Below are positions 31,556-43,784 of a DNA stretch of 64,000 bases, piece after piece (position 1 is the stretch's first letter; each line of letters starts with the position of its first letter). The DNA is from Rhizaria sp. SCN 62-66 (taxonomy: Eukaryota > Rhizaria, unplaced), in the NCBI GenBank assembly GCA_001724265.1, contig MEDY01000012.1, positions 185,427 to 249,426 of the forward strand, written 5' to 3'. The position numbers were made by a program, and so were the translations under genes. The notes beneath the pieces are model-generated. The model was not told where the DNA came from, did not search any database, and saw only the letters and a list, made by a program, of their open reading frames with translations.

Positions 31556-33119
31556 TCACTTCATGTTCCATAGACGGAGATATGTGTTCATTTGTGCCAC
31601 TGCAACGGCATCTTGCACCTGGCTCTGGTGCCCCAGTCCCGGTCCTAGCTGTGGCTGCAGTTGTCCCTGGTGCGAGTCGTGCTGGAAGTGTGACGAGTAG
31701 TTGTTGGGCCTCTGCGTCACTGCGTCGATCTGGCCCGCGCCAGCGTCACCATCGTCGTCACTGTCGCCGTTATCCAAGTTCATGTTCATGTCGTCATCGT
31801 CGGCATTGCAGCCGCCGCCAGCACTATTCAGGTGGCACACAGCCGCTGCACCCGCAGCAGGCCCGCCCGCATAGCCCTGCTCACAGTCACCGTCCTGCTG
31901 ATGCTGCACATGCTCACCCTGCAGTCCACAGGCGACGCTCATCGCGGTCTTCTCCCTCTCCAGGTCAAGCCTCTCGCGCTCCCTGCGCCGCTCCTCGATC
32001 GCGCGCTCCTGCTCCAGCACCGCAGCCGAGCGCGCGCGCCGCACCACCGCGCCCACGGTCCCCACGCGCGCCCGCGTCATCGCCGCCACGCCCGTCTGCG
32101 GCAGGCACTGCGGGTTCGCCGCGCCGCCCGTGGTGCCCGTCGCGGGGTTGTACCGCGGCGCCAAGATCGCGCGCACCTGCGCGGCGGCCACGGCCGCAGC
32201 GGCGTCGGCGGCGGCTCCACGGGCACCCGTGCTCGCGCGCGCCAGCTCAAACAGCCGGTCAGACTGACCCCCGCCAGCGCCTTGGCAATCGTCGCCGTTG
32301 TCAGGGCTCGAGGTCACATCAGCTACGGGGTCGTAGCCGGCGTCACCGTTGCGCAGCCGCTCCGCGTCCTCGGCCGCCTGCTGAGCCAGGATGCGCGTCC
32401 GCAGTAGCGCCAAGTCACTCGCGCTGCGCCCGCCGGGTCCCGTGCCCGCGCCACCCGCCGTGCTGCTGCGGCTGCTAAGGCCGGCGCCGGCGGGGGGGAT
32501 GCCGCGGGCGACCTTAGACGGGGACGCGTTGGGGCCCACCGACCAGAACGCGACGCCATGTTGCTGCGTACGCTTCATGCGGCGATGGCGCTCGTCAGCA
32601 AGGTGATCACGTAAGGACACCAGGCGGGCGGGCGTGGCGGTCGCATTCGTGGTGTCGCACATTTGCCCAACGCTGGCACTGGCAGAGTCATTTGCGTTCG
32701 TGGAGGACTCATCGTCAACCTTTGAGAAACAGAAGATGAAGAGATGCCTCGTGAGATATATTAGGTGCATGTTGACACATGTGTAGCACATTCAGTGTAA
32801 TATAGTGTTTAATGAAACATTTTCAAACCTTACCACACTGGAGAGCTCGAAATATACATTTATCAGGTCAATGCCTAAGTGTGTGTTGATGTACCTGGAT
32901 GACGCCTGCAGCAATGTCTGCGAAGGTTTTGAGAAGTGGGTTGGTGGCATAGTCCTTGGGAAGACCAGTCATGAAGAGAGGGTGTGACAGCGCATCAGGT
33001 GTGATTGCAGCAGGCTCACGTGGAGTCAGGTGGCGTGTGAGGTCGTACCCGGGCTTGTACTTGTACTCGTCCGCAAAGACCGGCTTGTCACTGCCACCAC
33101 TGGGATCTGAGTCGTTCAT
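31556..33119 (-). CDS. Conserved-looking protein of unknown function
   Basis: Exons 33119-32895 and 32719-31556 join in phase 0 (donor GTACAT, acceptor AAAG) to give 462 aa ending in TGA. The N-terminal 75 residues are the compact, conserved-looking part: EYKYKPGYDLTRHLTPREP then HPLFMTGLPKDYATNPLL. The HPLFM-x-LP-x-NP pattern resembles the N-terminal motif of TTC4/Cns1-type co-chaperones, but no TPR repeats follow, so this is only a hint. The second exon is Ala/Gly/Gln/Asp-rich with an Arg/Glu helix (EQERAIEERRRERERL) and an acidic Asp/Asn stretch. Function is unknown. Confidence 0.7.
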
Positions 33120-33685
33120 TTCTTGAAATATTATTGAGGTGGAGTCTTTGATATACGTCTGACTTTGTGTTCAGTAAGGGCCAACTGTTTGTGACGATGG
33201 AATAAAGAGAACGGGGTAATAATAGATCGCGCTTTTGTTCTCTGTCCCTAGCCGTTAGCGTTTCACTTCGCACCGCATTTTCGCAAAGTCAGCCAGCTGC
33301 ACGCAAGATATCTCCCGATCAAATCAAGATGAGTATTTGTTAACACCATGTTCGTTAACTATCCGCAACATAAGCTGCCTTGGACTGAGGGCTTCATAAT
33401 GTGTTGCATTCATCGAGACTTGTCAAGCTACAAGTGTTACAGAGCGGTGAGGTTTGTATTTAAAGAATAAAACACACGCATGTCCACTCATTATCATCAT
33501 CATCAATATAACATTAACCACCATCATCTTATCATCACCAATACCACCACAACTTCTTCATCATCATATAATAAAATACCCTTCCTCTCAGCAGCTCAAC
33601 AAAAGCAAAACGACATCTCCTCGCTTCCCGCAGTCTTGCGCTTGTGCTTGATCACTCACTTACTCGGTCGTGCTTGATCACTCAC
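33120..33685. other. Intergenic region with TCA-rich microsatellite
   Basis: About 570 bp between the unknown gene start and the MCCC1 stop. It contains an imperfect TCA/CCA-rich simple repeat at about 33488-33570 and the left copy of a 26-bp tandem duplication. It should also hold the promoter of the unknown leftward gene. Confidence 0.5.
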
Positions 33686-33695
33686 TTACTCGGTC
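33644..33695. repeat. Perfect 26-bp tandem duplication spanning the MCCC1 stop codon
   Basis: Positions 33644-33669 and 33670-33695 are identical. The right copy contains the last codons and the TAA stop of MCCC1 (33688-33686); the left copy lies in the 3' UTR. The reading frame is unaffected. The identity suggests a recent slippage event or an assembly join. Confidence 0.9.
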
Positions 33696-36600
33696 TCCTC
33701 GAAGACAATGACCTGCTTGCCGCCCTCGACGAAATCGCCGGTGGTGAAGAGCACGGACTTGACCGTGCCGGCCTCGGCCGCGCGGAGCACGTGCTCCATC
33801 TTCATCGCCTCCATGATCACCAGGGGCTGGCCCTGCGCGACGACGTCGCCCGCCTTGACGTTGACCTTGACAATCTTGCCCGCCATGGGCGCCACGGCGC
33901 CGTGGCCCGCGGCCAGGGACGCGCCGTACGCCTTGACGGGGAGGCGGAACGTCGAGTGCGAGCCGTGAGTGCCGTACACGTGTACCTCGTTGGTCGCAGC
34001 GTCGACAACGACATCGCCCTAAAGTGGACAAAATAACGCAAAAATGAATAGTAAGTAAAAATCGATGAGTTAGTTGCAATTTGTAAACAAATCATAGTTT
34101 GATTGAGAATTATCTAAAACCGAAACGCCTGGGCGAATTGAAAGAAAATAGTTTAAAGCTAATTGTTGGAGTGTGACGGACCTGCATCATGACGTCGCCG
34201 ATGATGGCGACGGCGGAGCTGGCGGCGGTGAGGTCGCCGCGGACAGAGACCCAGGTCTTGCCGGCGTCGACGGACATCTCGGTCACAATCGCGTTGGGCT
34301 TTGCCACGGAGCCGTGGGGCAGGTAGCGGGGCTGGCGGATCTGGACCTCGACGCTCGCCTTCTTGTCGCCAGTTCCCTGGGAGAAGCAAAGACAGGGAAA
34401 GGGTTCAACGACGGACAGGAAAAAGATGGACGTGAGAGCCGTGAACTCTTACATATAACAAGTAACGCAATTGAGATGTGTTGATCAAAGAATACTATTC
34501 ACTGAGAATTTAGAATTTGTCATTAAACAAAAAAACTATGTTGTGAGATTGACATACCTGGCCGGCAACCTCGAGGGAGACCTTGCGGACGGGGGCATCG
34601 TTGTTGACGCGGAAGGTGTTACCATTGACGCCCCAGGGGCCGGTGGCCGCGGCGGGGGAGCCGGGGACGACGGCGGCGGCGGCGAGAGCAGCCTGTTCCT
34701 TGGCGAGGAGCGTGAAGGCGGCGAACATGGTGACCTCAGTCGCGGGGGCCTTGGGGACGGGGACGAGCGTGTCGAGGTACGTTGCGATGAACTTGGTGGT
34801 GACGCCGCCCTGCTTGAACGCCTCGTGCTCGATGACGTTGCGCGCGAAGGCGAGGTTGGTCGGGGGACCGACGATCTGGTAGTCCTCGAGCGCAACGAGC
34901 ATGCGCTTGAGGCACGACTCGCGGTCCGGGCCCCAGGTGACAAGCTTGGAGATCATGGGGTCGTAGAAGATCGACACGTCGTCGCCCTGGCGCACGCCGG
35001 TCTCGACGCGGACGTCCGCGGCGAGCGCGGGCGCAGTCAGGTGGGTGAGCTTGCCCGTGCAGGGGAGGAAATTGTTGTGCGGGTTCTCAGCGTAGACGCG
35101 GAGCTCGAGCGCATGGCCCGTGGCCGTGACGGCGGACTGGTCACGGACGGGCAGGGGGAAGCCCGCAGCGACGTGGAGCTGCCACTGGACGAGGTCCTTC
35201 TGGACGATCATCTCGCTCACGCAGTGCTCGACCTGGAGTGTAATCATGCAGCAACAACAATTCATAGAAAACAATGAGATAAGTGAGATTATGGAACTAG
35301 ATTTGAGATTGTACAAAAGAAATCACATGCAAACAAGTAGAACAAACTGCACACATGTGAAATTTCTGCGTACCTGAAGGCGGGTGTTCATCTCCATGAA
35401 GAAGTACTCGTTGGTGTCGGCGTCGACGATGAACTCGACAGTGCCAGCACCGACGTAGCCGACGGCCTTAGCGGCGTCAACGGCGGACTTGCCCATCTGC
35501 GCGCGGAGCTCCTCGGTCATGCCGGGCGCGGGGGCCTCCTCGAGGACCTTCTGGTGGCGGCGCTGCACGGAGCAGTCGCGCTCGTAGAGGTGCAGCGCGT
35601 TGCCCTGCTTGTCGGCGAACACCTGCGGAGGAATAGCAGAGGCAAAAACAAATCAGCATGACAGCAAGATATTAGTGAGCAAAGTACATGTTCATACATG
35701 CATGAAAAAGACATCCCGGTCGTACTCAAAACAATGTGCAGAGAAACAAAGTCCACGGATCGTGCAAAAGATCTGAGAGATGGTTACGAACCTGGAACTC
35801 GACGTGGCGGGGGTTCTCGATGTAACGCTCGAGCAGGACGCGGTCGTCCTTGAAGGACGCGAGGGCCTCACGACGGCAGCCCTCGAGGGCCTCCTCGAAC
35901 TCGGCGGGGGAGCGCACGATACGCTGCGCGATACGCACGAGGCACGAGTCGGAACGAGGTAATGCAAGAAAAAAAAAAAAAAAAAAAAAAAAAAAAACAA
36001 TGATAACATACATCAAGAACACAAGTATAATGGCCCCACATCATTTAGACTTGGATTAATAATATGATCTTCATGGTGAAATCGATTGTGAGATATCGTT
36101 TGGAACCTACCATGCCCTTGCCACCGCCACCGAGGACGGCCTTAAGCATGATGGGGTAGCCGGTCTTGGCGGCCTCGGCGGCCAGGAACGCGGTGTCCTG
36201 GTTGTCACCGTGGTAACCGGGCACGCAGGGCACGCCGGCGTTGAGCATGATGTGCTTGGAAGCGGACTTGGAGCCCATGGCAGTGATGGCGGGGACGGGA
36301 GGACCGATGAACTCGATGCCGCTGTCGAAGCACGCCTTGGCAAAGCCGGCGTTCTCGGACAGGAAACCGTAGCCGGGGTGGATGGCCTGTGCACCGTGCT
36401 TCTTAGCGAGCTCGATGAGGTAGTCGCCGCGGAGGTAGGACAGCGCGGAGGGCGCGGGACCGATGTTGTAGGCCTCGTCGGCCATCTTGACGAACATCGA
36501 ATTGGCGTCGGCGTCGGAGAAAACGGCAACAGTCTTGACGCCAAGCTCCTTGCACGTGCGGATCACGCGGCAAGCGATCTCACCACGGTTGGCAACTAAG

Positions 36601-37205
36601 TTGAAAGAAGGCAACGGCAGACACAAAGAACGACGAAGTGAGGGTAAGGAGGGCCAGTTTAAAAAGTAGTAAGAGAAAGTGATGATAATGGTGTGTGTCG
36701 TTGAATTGTAGCTATAGCGCACTATATAGTGCCATATCTACGATGAACCTAGAATAAACTGTTACAAAGTCGTGAACAAGGAGTTAAGACGATGTTAGAA
36801 TGACGTACTGAGGATCTTGTCGAAGTTGCGGGGGAGGGCCTTGTCGACGTAGAGACCGCAGTTGGTGCGCTCAATCTGAGGAGTCCAAGCGAGATCATTG
36901 GACTTGGGGGCCGTAGAGAACGGCACGGGGGCGGGCGCCGCAGCAGAAGACGAGAAGGCGACGGCGGGGGCAGCGGCGACGGGCGTGGCAGGGGCAGGAG
37001 TGGCAACGACAGGGCTGGCATTGTTAAGGCCCTTGGAAGAGAGAGGCGCGGAAGGAGCGGTCACGGAGACGGTCGCGGAGGCAGCGATGGGCGTGGAGAG
37101 AGCACGGGTGGACACGGCACGAGCGCAGACAGCAGAGACGACCGAGGACGTCACGGGCTTGACAGTGGCCGAGATGAGGCGCTGAATCGACTTTGACGCG
37201 CGCAT
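33686..37205 (-). CDS. MCCC1: 3-methylcrotonyl-CoA carboxylase alpha (biotin) subunit
   Basis: Mitochondrial leucine breakdown enzyme: biotin carboxylase plus biotin carrier. Seven exons close in phase: 37205-36809, 36595-36111, 35923-35792, 35622-35374, 35232-34558, 34376-34182 and 34018-33686. They give about 821 aa ending in TAA. A long Ala/Pro/Ser/Thr leader of about 120 residues (mitochondrial targeting plus linker) precedes [17 protein letters not shown]-grasp motifs are visible as GGGGKGM, RHVEFQVF and [10 protein letters not shown]. The biotin lysine lies in EAMKMEH near the C-terminus. The residue after VEH is Cys where most family members have Pro. Intron 2 has a 29-base homopolymer before its acceptor. 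The related propionyl-CoA carboxylase alpha subunit is the main alternative; the short C-terminal end (VIVFEETE) favours MCCC1. Confidence 0.88.
35969..35997. repeat. 29-base poly-A (poly-T on the coding strand) in an MCCC1 intron
   Basis: An uninterrupted run of 29 A on the plus strand lies in intron 2 of MCCC1. On the coding strand it is poly-T about 45 bases before the acceptor, so it acts as, or extends, the polypyrimidine tract. Run length is likely unreliable in sequencing. Confidence 0.9.
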
Positions 37206-37990
37206 CGTCGCACTAAAACAAGCCAAGGACACGATACCAAAATGAAATATTAAAAGAACCAAGTCAGATATCGCAGGAACTATGCAATAAATTTCATTTC
37301 AACAGCCATATCAAGCACGCATAATCACGAAACAACCCCGTCCGAGGAGGGTCTTTTCGTCACTCCGTCGGCCTTCCCATTGCTCGGTGACCGACCGCCA
37401 ACCACGACTGTGAGGGCGCGAGCGAAAGTTCGCCAACCCACCGTGGACGAGCTAAAAATCGGGATGTAGCGAGACGCATGTGGGTCTGTTTGAAACACGA
37501 ATATGATTGAATAATAGATTTGTGCGAGGGCTATCCAGGTACAAGTTAGTTTACCGAATTGACGATGGTAATCCGGATTATGAGACTGCATTATCGCCTC
37601 ACCGGATCTCTCCCAGAGTGAGTCGACCCAATCACTATCACCCACCACAACGCATGACGATGGTGGTCTAGACGATATAACAGGGTGGTTCTGTGCCATA
37701 AGTGTTCTGATATATATGCTTGTGCTACTGTTGTTTCTGCCAGATATTGCCTACCCCCTGCTACCCTGTCCTCAGTAGCCTTCACTGACCAGGCTGACTC
37801 GTATTACCACAAGTCCATCCGTCCGTCTAGCGGCGCCGAGTCGCCTTCAGTTTGGAGTAAAGCAGAGGCAACATGTCTATATTGCTCTCAAGTATCTCTA
37901 TTCGCTGTTGTATGTACATAGTCTCACGTCTCCCTCTTCCTACATGTCCCATTGTCTCTCGCTCATCCCACCGCAGGCACTAGGTCTCCG
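37206..37990. other. Divergent intergenic region MCCC1/OSR1-type kinase
   Basis: About 790 bp holding both promoters. The interval 37300-37640 is less AT-rich than typical spacers and could include a leader exon of either gene. No coding gene or RNA was recognised. Confidence 0.45.
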
Positions 37991-40444
37991 ATGCCGGATA
38001 ACACCCAGGCGCCTTCAGACGGTACGTGTATAGCAACAGCACGAACGCAACCGCGTGTATCTGACTTTTATCTTCTGCTCTACTTGCTTTGATTTGGATC
38101 CGCGACTATCTTGCCTTTAAAACGCACGCTAAGATAAGCCACTCTCTGTCTAATCAGTATCACACACACACTCACTAACATGCATCGTGATCGTACTCTT
38201 TCTCATTCTATTATCCTGGTCGTGGTCATTCATGTTGTTTCATGTCCCCTCGTAGATTTGTTTGTGGCCCGCTCCGACAGCTACACGCTGCTCTCCGAGC
38301 TGGGCGCGGGCGCGACGTGCAAGGTCTACCGCGCGACGGCCACGCTCAAGGACGGCTCCACGGCCCCCGTGGCCGTCAAGGTCATGGACCTCAGCCAGAC
38401 GGACGACTGGGACATGGTCTTCAAGGAGGTCTCGCTCATGCGCGGCATGAAGCACGAGAACCTGGTCAACATCATCACGTGCTTCTGTGAGGGCGAGCAG
38501 CTCTGGATCGTCATGCCGCTGCTCTCCGCGGGCTCCATCCGCTCCGTGATGCAGGTCCTTGCGCCCAACGGCTTCACCAACGAGGGCGTCATTGCGAGCA
38601 TCCTGGCGGGCGCGCTGGCCGGGCTGGTGTACATGCACAAGCACTCGTACATCCACCGCGACGTCAAGGCCGGCAACATCCTCCTCTCCAGCTCCGGCTC
38701 GCCCAAGCTGGCTGACTTTGGCGTCGCCGCGACGACGACGAGCTACGGCACCACGAAGCGCCACGCCCACACCTTCACGGGCACGCCCTGCTGGATGGCG
38801 CCTGAGGTCATCTCGCAGGACCAGGTACGTTCGCAACAAACAACAAAACGTGATATATATCCATCAAACCAAAGACTCACTATCACATAAGCTGCAATTA
38901 TAGTGCGTTTGTGCTGTGTTCCATCACTGTGTTAAATACTACTGTCGTAACATAACTTAATCTCATTTCACTTTGGTCATTCCTATTTTTCAACCTAACA
39001 CCCTTGTTGTTGGTAACAGGACGGCTACAACACCGCCGCCGACATCTGGTCGCTGGGCATCACGGCGATGGAGCTGGCCTTCGGGCACCCGCCCTACGCC
39101 AAGATGCTGCCGCTCAAGGCCATGATGGCGACGATGGACTCAGACCCGCCGACTCCGGAAGTGTACAATGAGCCCGCACGCGTCAAGGAGATGAGCAAGG
39201 ACTTCCGCAAGTTCATCGCGCGCACGATGCAGAAGGACCCCGCCAAGCGGCCCACGGCGGCCGAGCTGGTGTCCGACCCCTTCATCAAGAAGGCCCACGG
39301 CGCTGAGTACCTCGCCGAGCATCTCATCGCCAAGTACGTCTTCGTTGCACCAGCCGTAGCAATGACTTGCAGAACACGAATGAATGTGTTTGACGTCGTA
39401 TATACTTACTGGAGAAACACTGACATATGTGCCTGTATTGAATAATTTTAATATGTGTATGTGTTTTGCGTGTGATCGGAGCCTAAATGTCTTAAATCCT
39501 ATCAATACCTCACATTTCTGACACTTTTCTTTGCTTTGCATCCTGTCCCCAGGCTCCCCAGCGCGCATCTGAACCCCGAGGTCAAGGGCGCACCGATCCA
39601 GCTCCCCACTGCGCCCAAGGCGACCGCGGATGACGCTAACGGCAGCAACGGCTCCGGCTTCTTCTTCGAGGACTTCCAGGCCGCTCGCGAGCAGCTGCTC
39701 AAGCAGCAGCAGGCGGCGCAGCAGGCGCAACCCGCCGCCGGCGGCGCTGCCGGTGACGCCGCGGCGTCGGCGGCGGCGTCGCCCGCGCAGGGCGCCGCAG
39801 GCGTCAGCGCCGCGGGCGCGGGCGCGGACGTGGCGACGACGCAGGCGATGCTGCAGCAGATGCAGATCAGCCCTCAGCAGCAGCAGATGCAGCAGCAGCA
39901 GCAGCTGTTGTTACAACAACAACAGCAGCAGCAGGCGCAGCTGCAGGCCCAAGCGCAGGCGCAGGCTCAGCAGGATGCATACAACCAGCAGCAGCAGCAG
40001 TTGCTTCTTCAGCAGCAGCAACAGCAGCAGCAGCAGATGCTCCTGCTTCAGCAACAGCAGCAGCAGCAGCTCCAGCAGCAGCAGCAGCAGGATCCCGCCC
40101 TTGCGCTCCAGCAGCAGCAGTTGCTGTTGCAGCAGCAGCAACAGCAGCAGTACCTTGCGCAGCAGCAGGCCCAGCAGCAGGCGCAGCAGCAGCAGCAGCA
40201 GCTGTGCATCGACCCGTCGATGCTGGAGAAGGCCGGCGCGGCGATGGGCCAGATCCAGACGCAGCTGACGGCGCTGGCCGAGCGCGTGGCCACGACTACG
40301 GACCCCAACGAGCTCGCGATGCTGCAGCAGCACATCTCGCTGCTCCAGCAGCAGCTGCAGACGCACCAGAACGCGCTCCAGCTGCAGCTCCAGATCGCGG
40401 CGCAGCAGCAGCAGCTGCAGATGCTGCAGGCGCAGCAGTATGCG

Positions 40445-40477
<33 letters not shown>

Positions 40478-40536
40478 GTGCAACAGCAGCAGCTGACGCC
40501 GCAGCAGATCCAGTATCTGCAGCAGCAGCAGATGCT

Positions 40537-40572
<36 letters not shown>

Positions 40573-40585
40573 CCAGCAGCAGTAA
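37991..40585 (+). CDS. STE20-type kinase of the OSR1/SPAK group with giant poly-Gln tail
   Basis: Exons 37991-38021, 38256-38824, 39020-39333 and 39553-40585 join in phase to 648 aa and end in TAA. Every donor is GTACGT. The kinase domain covers about residues 19-300: ELGAGATCKVY glycine loop, catalytic Lys in VAVKVMD (residue 52), HRDVKAGNILL, DFGVAA, TFTGTPCWMAPEV and RPTAAELV. VKAGNILL and GTPCWMAPEV are typical of OSR1/SPAK/FRAY kinases, which phosphorylate ion cotransporters downstream of WNK kinases. After FFFEDFQAAREQL the last 320 residues are mostly Gln runs with short Ala- and Leu-rich helices. I see no clear OSR1 C-terminal (CCT) docking domain, so substrate recognition may differ. 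Confidence 0.9.
39700..40582. repeat. CAG/CAA-rich coding repeat (poly-glutamine)
   Basis: Nearly 900 bases dominated by CAG with occasional CAA codons encode the Gln-rich tail of the STE20-type kinase. Long Leu, Ala and Cys frames in the other five readings are artefacts of the repeat. Confidence 0.9.
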
Positions 40586-41946
40586 GCACCGCAAGTCCAA
40601 ACGGGTGTCTCTGCTATCTGCTTTACGACCCGTATGTGGCTGTGTTGGTTTGCGTTGATGTATTTTTATTACTTTTTTTTGAAGTTTGTCTAGTCTGGTG
40701 TGTTGTGAATCTAGCACTCGCTTGGAAGTACAACAGAGCCAACTTGTAATTTTTGTCTTTGCAACCGCTTATTTTGTTTTCGTGCTTTGTGTTGCTTTTC
40801 AGTGTTGCCTTTTGATGTGTATCTACTGGTTTGCCGTTTGTACGACGTACGTGTATGTCTTGTTATGGGTTTTCACATGCATGCATGTCTGTGGTGCTGG
40901 TTTGATTAGTCTCTTTTAGTTGAGGCTGTCCCCCCCTGGCACAGGCGAGGGAGAATCCATGGGCAACCATGCCCGCCGGTCGAAACGTGAACCATATATG
41001 CATGGAAGACAATCATTCGTCAGGTGAACGCGGTATTATTATCATCAAGTATATTTTCCTGGCTGTCTGTCTGTTTATGTATTTTGTAATGTCTATTCAT
41101 AGTGTGTATAAGTTCAAAGTATAAGTAATAGTACACAAGTGCGTTTTGTGTGCGGCGACACTAGTGGACGGAGTATCGCAGTCGCAGTGGTCACATTTTT
41201 GAAGACAGCGTGCTTGTGCACGTGTGTTGCTGCTTTATAACACAATAGGCGATCGTTGTTGCACGGTTGGGCTCGCTGGGTCTTAATCATAATCGCTGTG
41301 TTGCTCTTCTCGGCAACATTGCGACTTGCGCAAGCGATGTTAACACGCGCCTAGTACAGTGTAAGCCATACATAGGTTGGAGTAAATGAGTTCTCAAATA
41401 AAAAACAATCGTATAAAAAGACGCACCATAGTTTCAACTTGATTAACTTCGCTTCATGAAGCCTTACCCTGCAAAATGTGTTTTAACCACGATTGTTTTT
41501 TGTGCTCCGGTCAAGTGCCCATCCGGACAACGACGTAACTTGGTCAATCACCAAGGATATCTCGGCAGTACGTCTGTCAGTACTCGCAAATTATTCGTTA
41601 GTCAGCATTTAGACTGCTTGTTAATTCATGTTTAATATTCATTGCGTACTAGATGGCGTTTTTTCTGCGTTTGCACTCGGAATGCTAGAGGTCTCTGAAC
41701 TGGACCTTCGACGAATGCGTCATCGCGAAAATCACGATTTAAACCATGTTTGAGTCAGGTTTCATCAATTTAGTTGAAATACCCAGACTGCGCACATTAC
41801 TTCAACTTGCATTGGCGCTGCTATTATTTCGTTAGACGATCAGCTCTGTTACTAAAACCATTTCTCATCCTGTCTCTTAAAACATCGCATCTCGTATGTC
41901 CTCTCCTGATGTTTAGACAGCCCCGCGCGGCTTTTCTCAGCTACCC
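40586..41946. other. Intergenic region between tandem genes
   Basis: About 1.36 kb of AT-rich DNA with the kinase 3' UTR and the EHD promoter. A GC-rich patch at 40921-41000 with a possible hairpin (CATGGGCAACCATGCCCG) does not fit a tRNA. No gene was seen. Confidence 0.45.
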
Positions 41947-43784
41947 ATGCCACCCAAGTCGTCTGCTCAGGCAGCTCCCCGCCCTCCGGAGACGGAGAAA
42001 GAGGCAAATCAGCGCGTCCTCAACGCCCTGAAGAAGTACTACGATGACACCATCAAGCCCCTCGAGAAAGCATACCGCTTCGATGCGTTCCACTCACCGC
42101 CGCTGACTGCGGCCGACATCGACGCCGCGCCCATCGTCACGTTCATCGGCCCCTTCTCCACCGGCAAGTCGTCCGCGATCAAAAAGTTCCTTGAGCGCGA
42201 GCCGCCTGGCATGCATATCGCCCCCGAGCCCTCCACTGATCGGTACGCGAAACTCCTCATGATGCATAATTTAGTGAAATGATATATCGTTTAATCCACT
42301 CATCTTTCGGCGCCTCACCTAAACTCACTCTGATTTTGGTACGTTACTTTACCCAACGCAGCTTCATGGCGATCATGTACGGTGAGCACGAGCGCGAGCT
42401 CCCCGGCAACGCGCTCGCGTCCATGGCCGAGATGCCTTTCCGAGGCACGCAGCAGTTCGGCATGGCGTTCCTGAACCGCTTCGTGGGCGTCACGGTCAAC
42501 AGCCCCATCCTCAAATCGCTCACGTTCATCGACACGCCCGGCGTGCTGTCGGGTGAGAAGCAGCGCGTACATCGCGCCTACGACTTCCCCCTCGTCATCG
42601 AGTGGTTTGCGGGCCGCTCCGACCGCATCCTCGTGCTGTTCGACGCGCACAAGCTCGACATCAGCGACGAGCTCAAGTCTGCGCTTGAGGCGCTCACCGG
42701 CAACGAAGACAAGGTCCGCGTGATCCTAAACAAGGCCGACCAGGTGACGGAGCAGCAGCTCATGCGTGTTTATGGCGCGCTCATGTGGTCGCTCGCGCGC
42801 GTCTTCAAGTTCCCCGAAGTCGTCCGCGTCTTCGTCGCGTCGCTGTGGGAGAAGCCCTATAAGAACAAGGGCACCGAGGCTTTGCTGCGGGCCGAAGAGG
42901 AGGACCTGCTGGCCGACCTCCGCTCGCTGCCGCGCAACTCGATCATCCGCAAGGTCAACGAGATAGTCAAGCGCGCGCGCCAGGTCAAGGTGCACTCGCT
43001 CATCGTGAACCACATGCGCGAGCAGTTCGGCTTCTTCGGCAAGGCCGACACGCAGCGCAAGATGCTCGACGACCTCCCTGAGCAGTTCAAGCAGGTCATG
43101 CGCAAGTACGGCCTCTCGGTCGGCGACTTCCCCAACGTCGCGCGCTTCCGCGACGCCATCAAGGAGTTCCCCATCCACGAGTTCCCCAAGCTCAACCCGA
43201 AGCAGATCGATGCGCTCGACAACGTGCTCGCGGTGTCCATTCCGGACCTGGTCAAAGTGCTCCCGGGCGACAGCAGCATCAACAACCGGCTGCCGCAGTA
43301 CCCCGCCGGCGGCGCCGCTGGCCACATGCACGGCCTCGGACTCAACAAGGGCCTTGGGGGCGGTGACGGCAACACGAACCAGGAGGAGGACGTCGAGGGC
43401 ATGCCCAACGTGGCTGGGCAGGCCGGCGCCGCGGGCGGCGGGTTCAACCCCTTCGAGGACGACCCCGACCGCGCGGCGGTGAGCGTGCCGTGGGGCATCG
43501 ACGCCAAGCTCGTCCGCGAGTACCACAACGACCTCTTCCAGATGCGCCTCATGAATGGCAAGCTCCCGGGCTCGGCAGCGCGCGAGCACTTCCTCGCCTC
43601 GGGGCTCACGATGAGCGAGCTTAAGCAGGTCTGGAACCTCTCCGACATCGACAAGGACGGCTACCTGGACCCCGACGAGTTCGTCGTCGCGAGCTACCTT
43701 GTCGACCAGAAGCGCCGCTACGCCGTGCCGATTCCCACTGTGCTCGAGGAGAGTCTTGTGCCGCCGTCCAAGCGCAACCTCTAA
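41947..43784 (+). CDS. EHD1: EHD-family dynamin-like ATPase (membrane remodelling)
   Basis: Exons 41947-42242 and 42362-43784 join within the Arg codon of DR|FMAIM to give 572 aa ending in TAA. The ATP-binding motifs are GPFSTGKSS (residues 68-76), DTPGVLSG and NKADQV. N-terminal and helical domains flank them in the usual order, and KPYKNKG and FGKADTQRKML are family signatures. The C-terminal EH domain begins near WGIDAKLVREYHNDLF and has an EF-hand loop DIDKDGYLDPDEF. EHD proteins tubulate endosomal or ciliary-vesicle membranes and bind NPF-motif partners. The linker before the EH domain is Gly/Asn-rich. The length is near the usual 530-550. Confidence 0.95.

Noticed and set aside
39700-40582. 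Long Leu-, Ala- and Ser/Cys-rich frames over the kinase tail on both strands
   Set aside because: Alternative readings of the CAG repeat; only the Gln frame is continuous with the kinase domain.
40921-41000. GC-rich hairpin-like patch considered as a tRNA
   Set aside because: It lacks the cloverleaf arms and the T-loop consensus in the right spacing.
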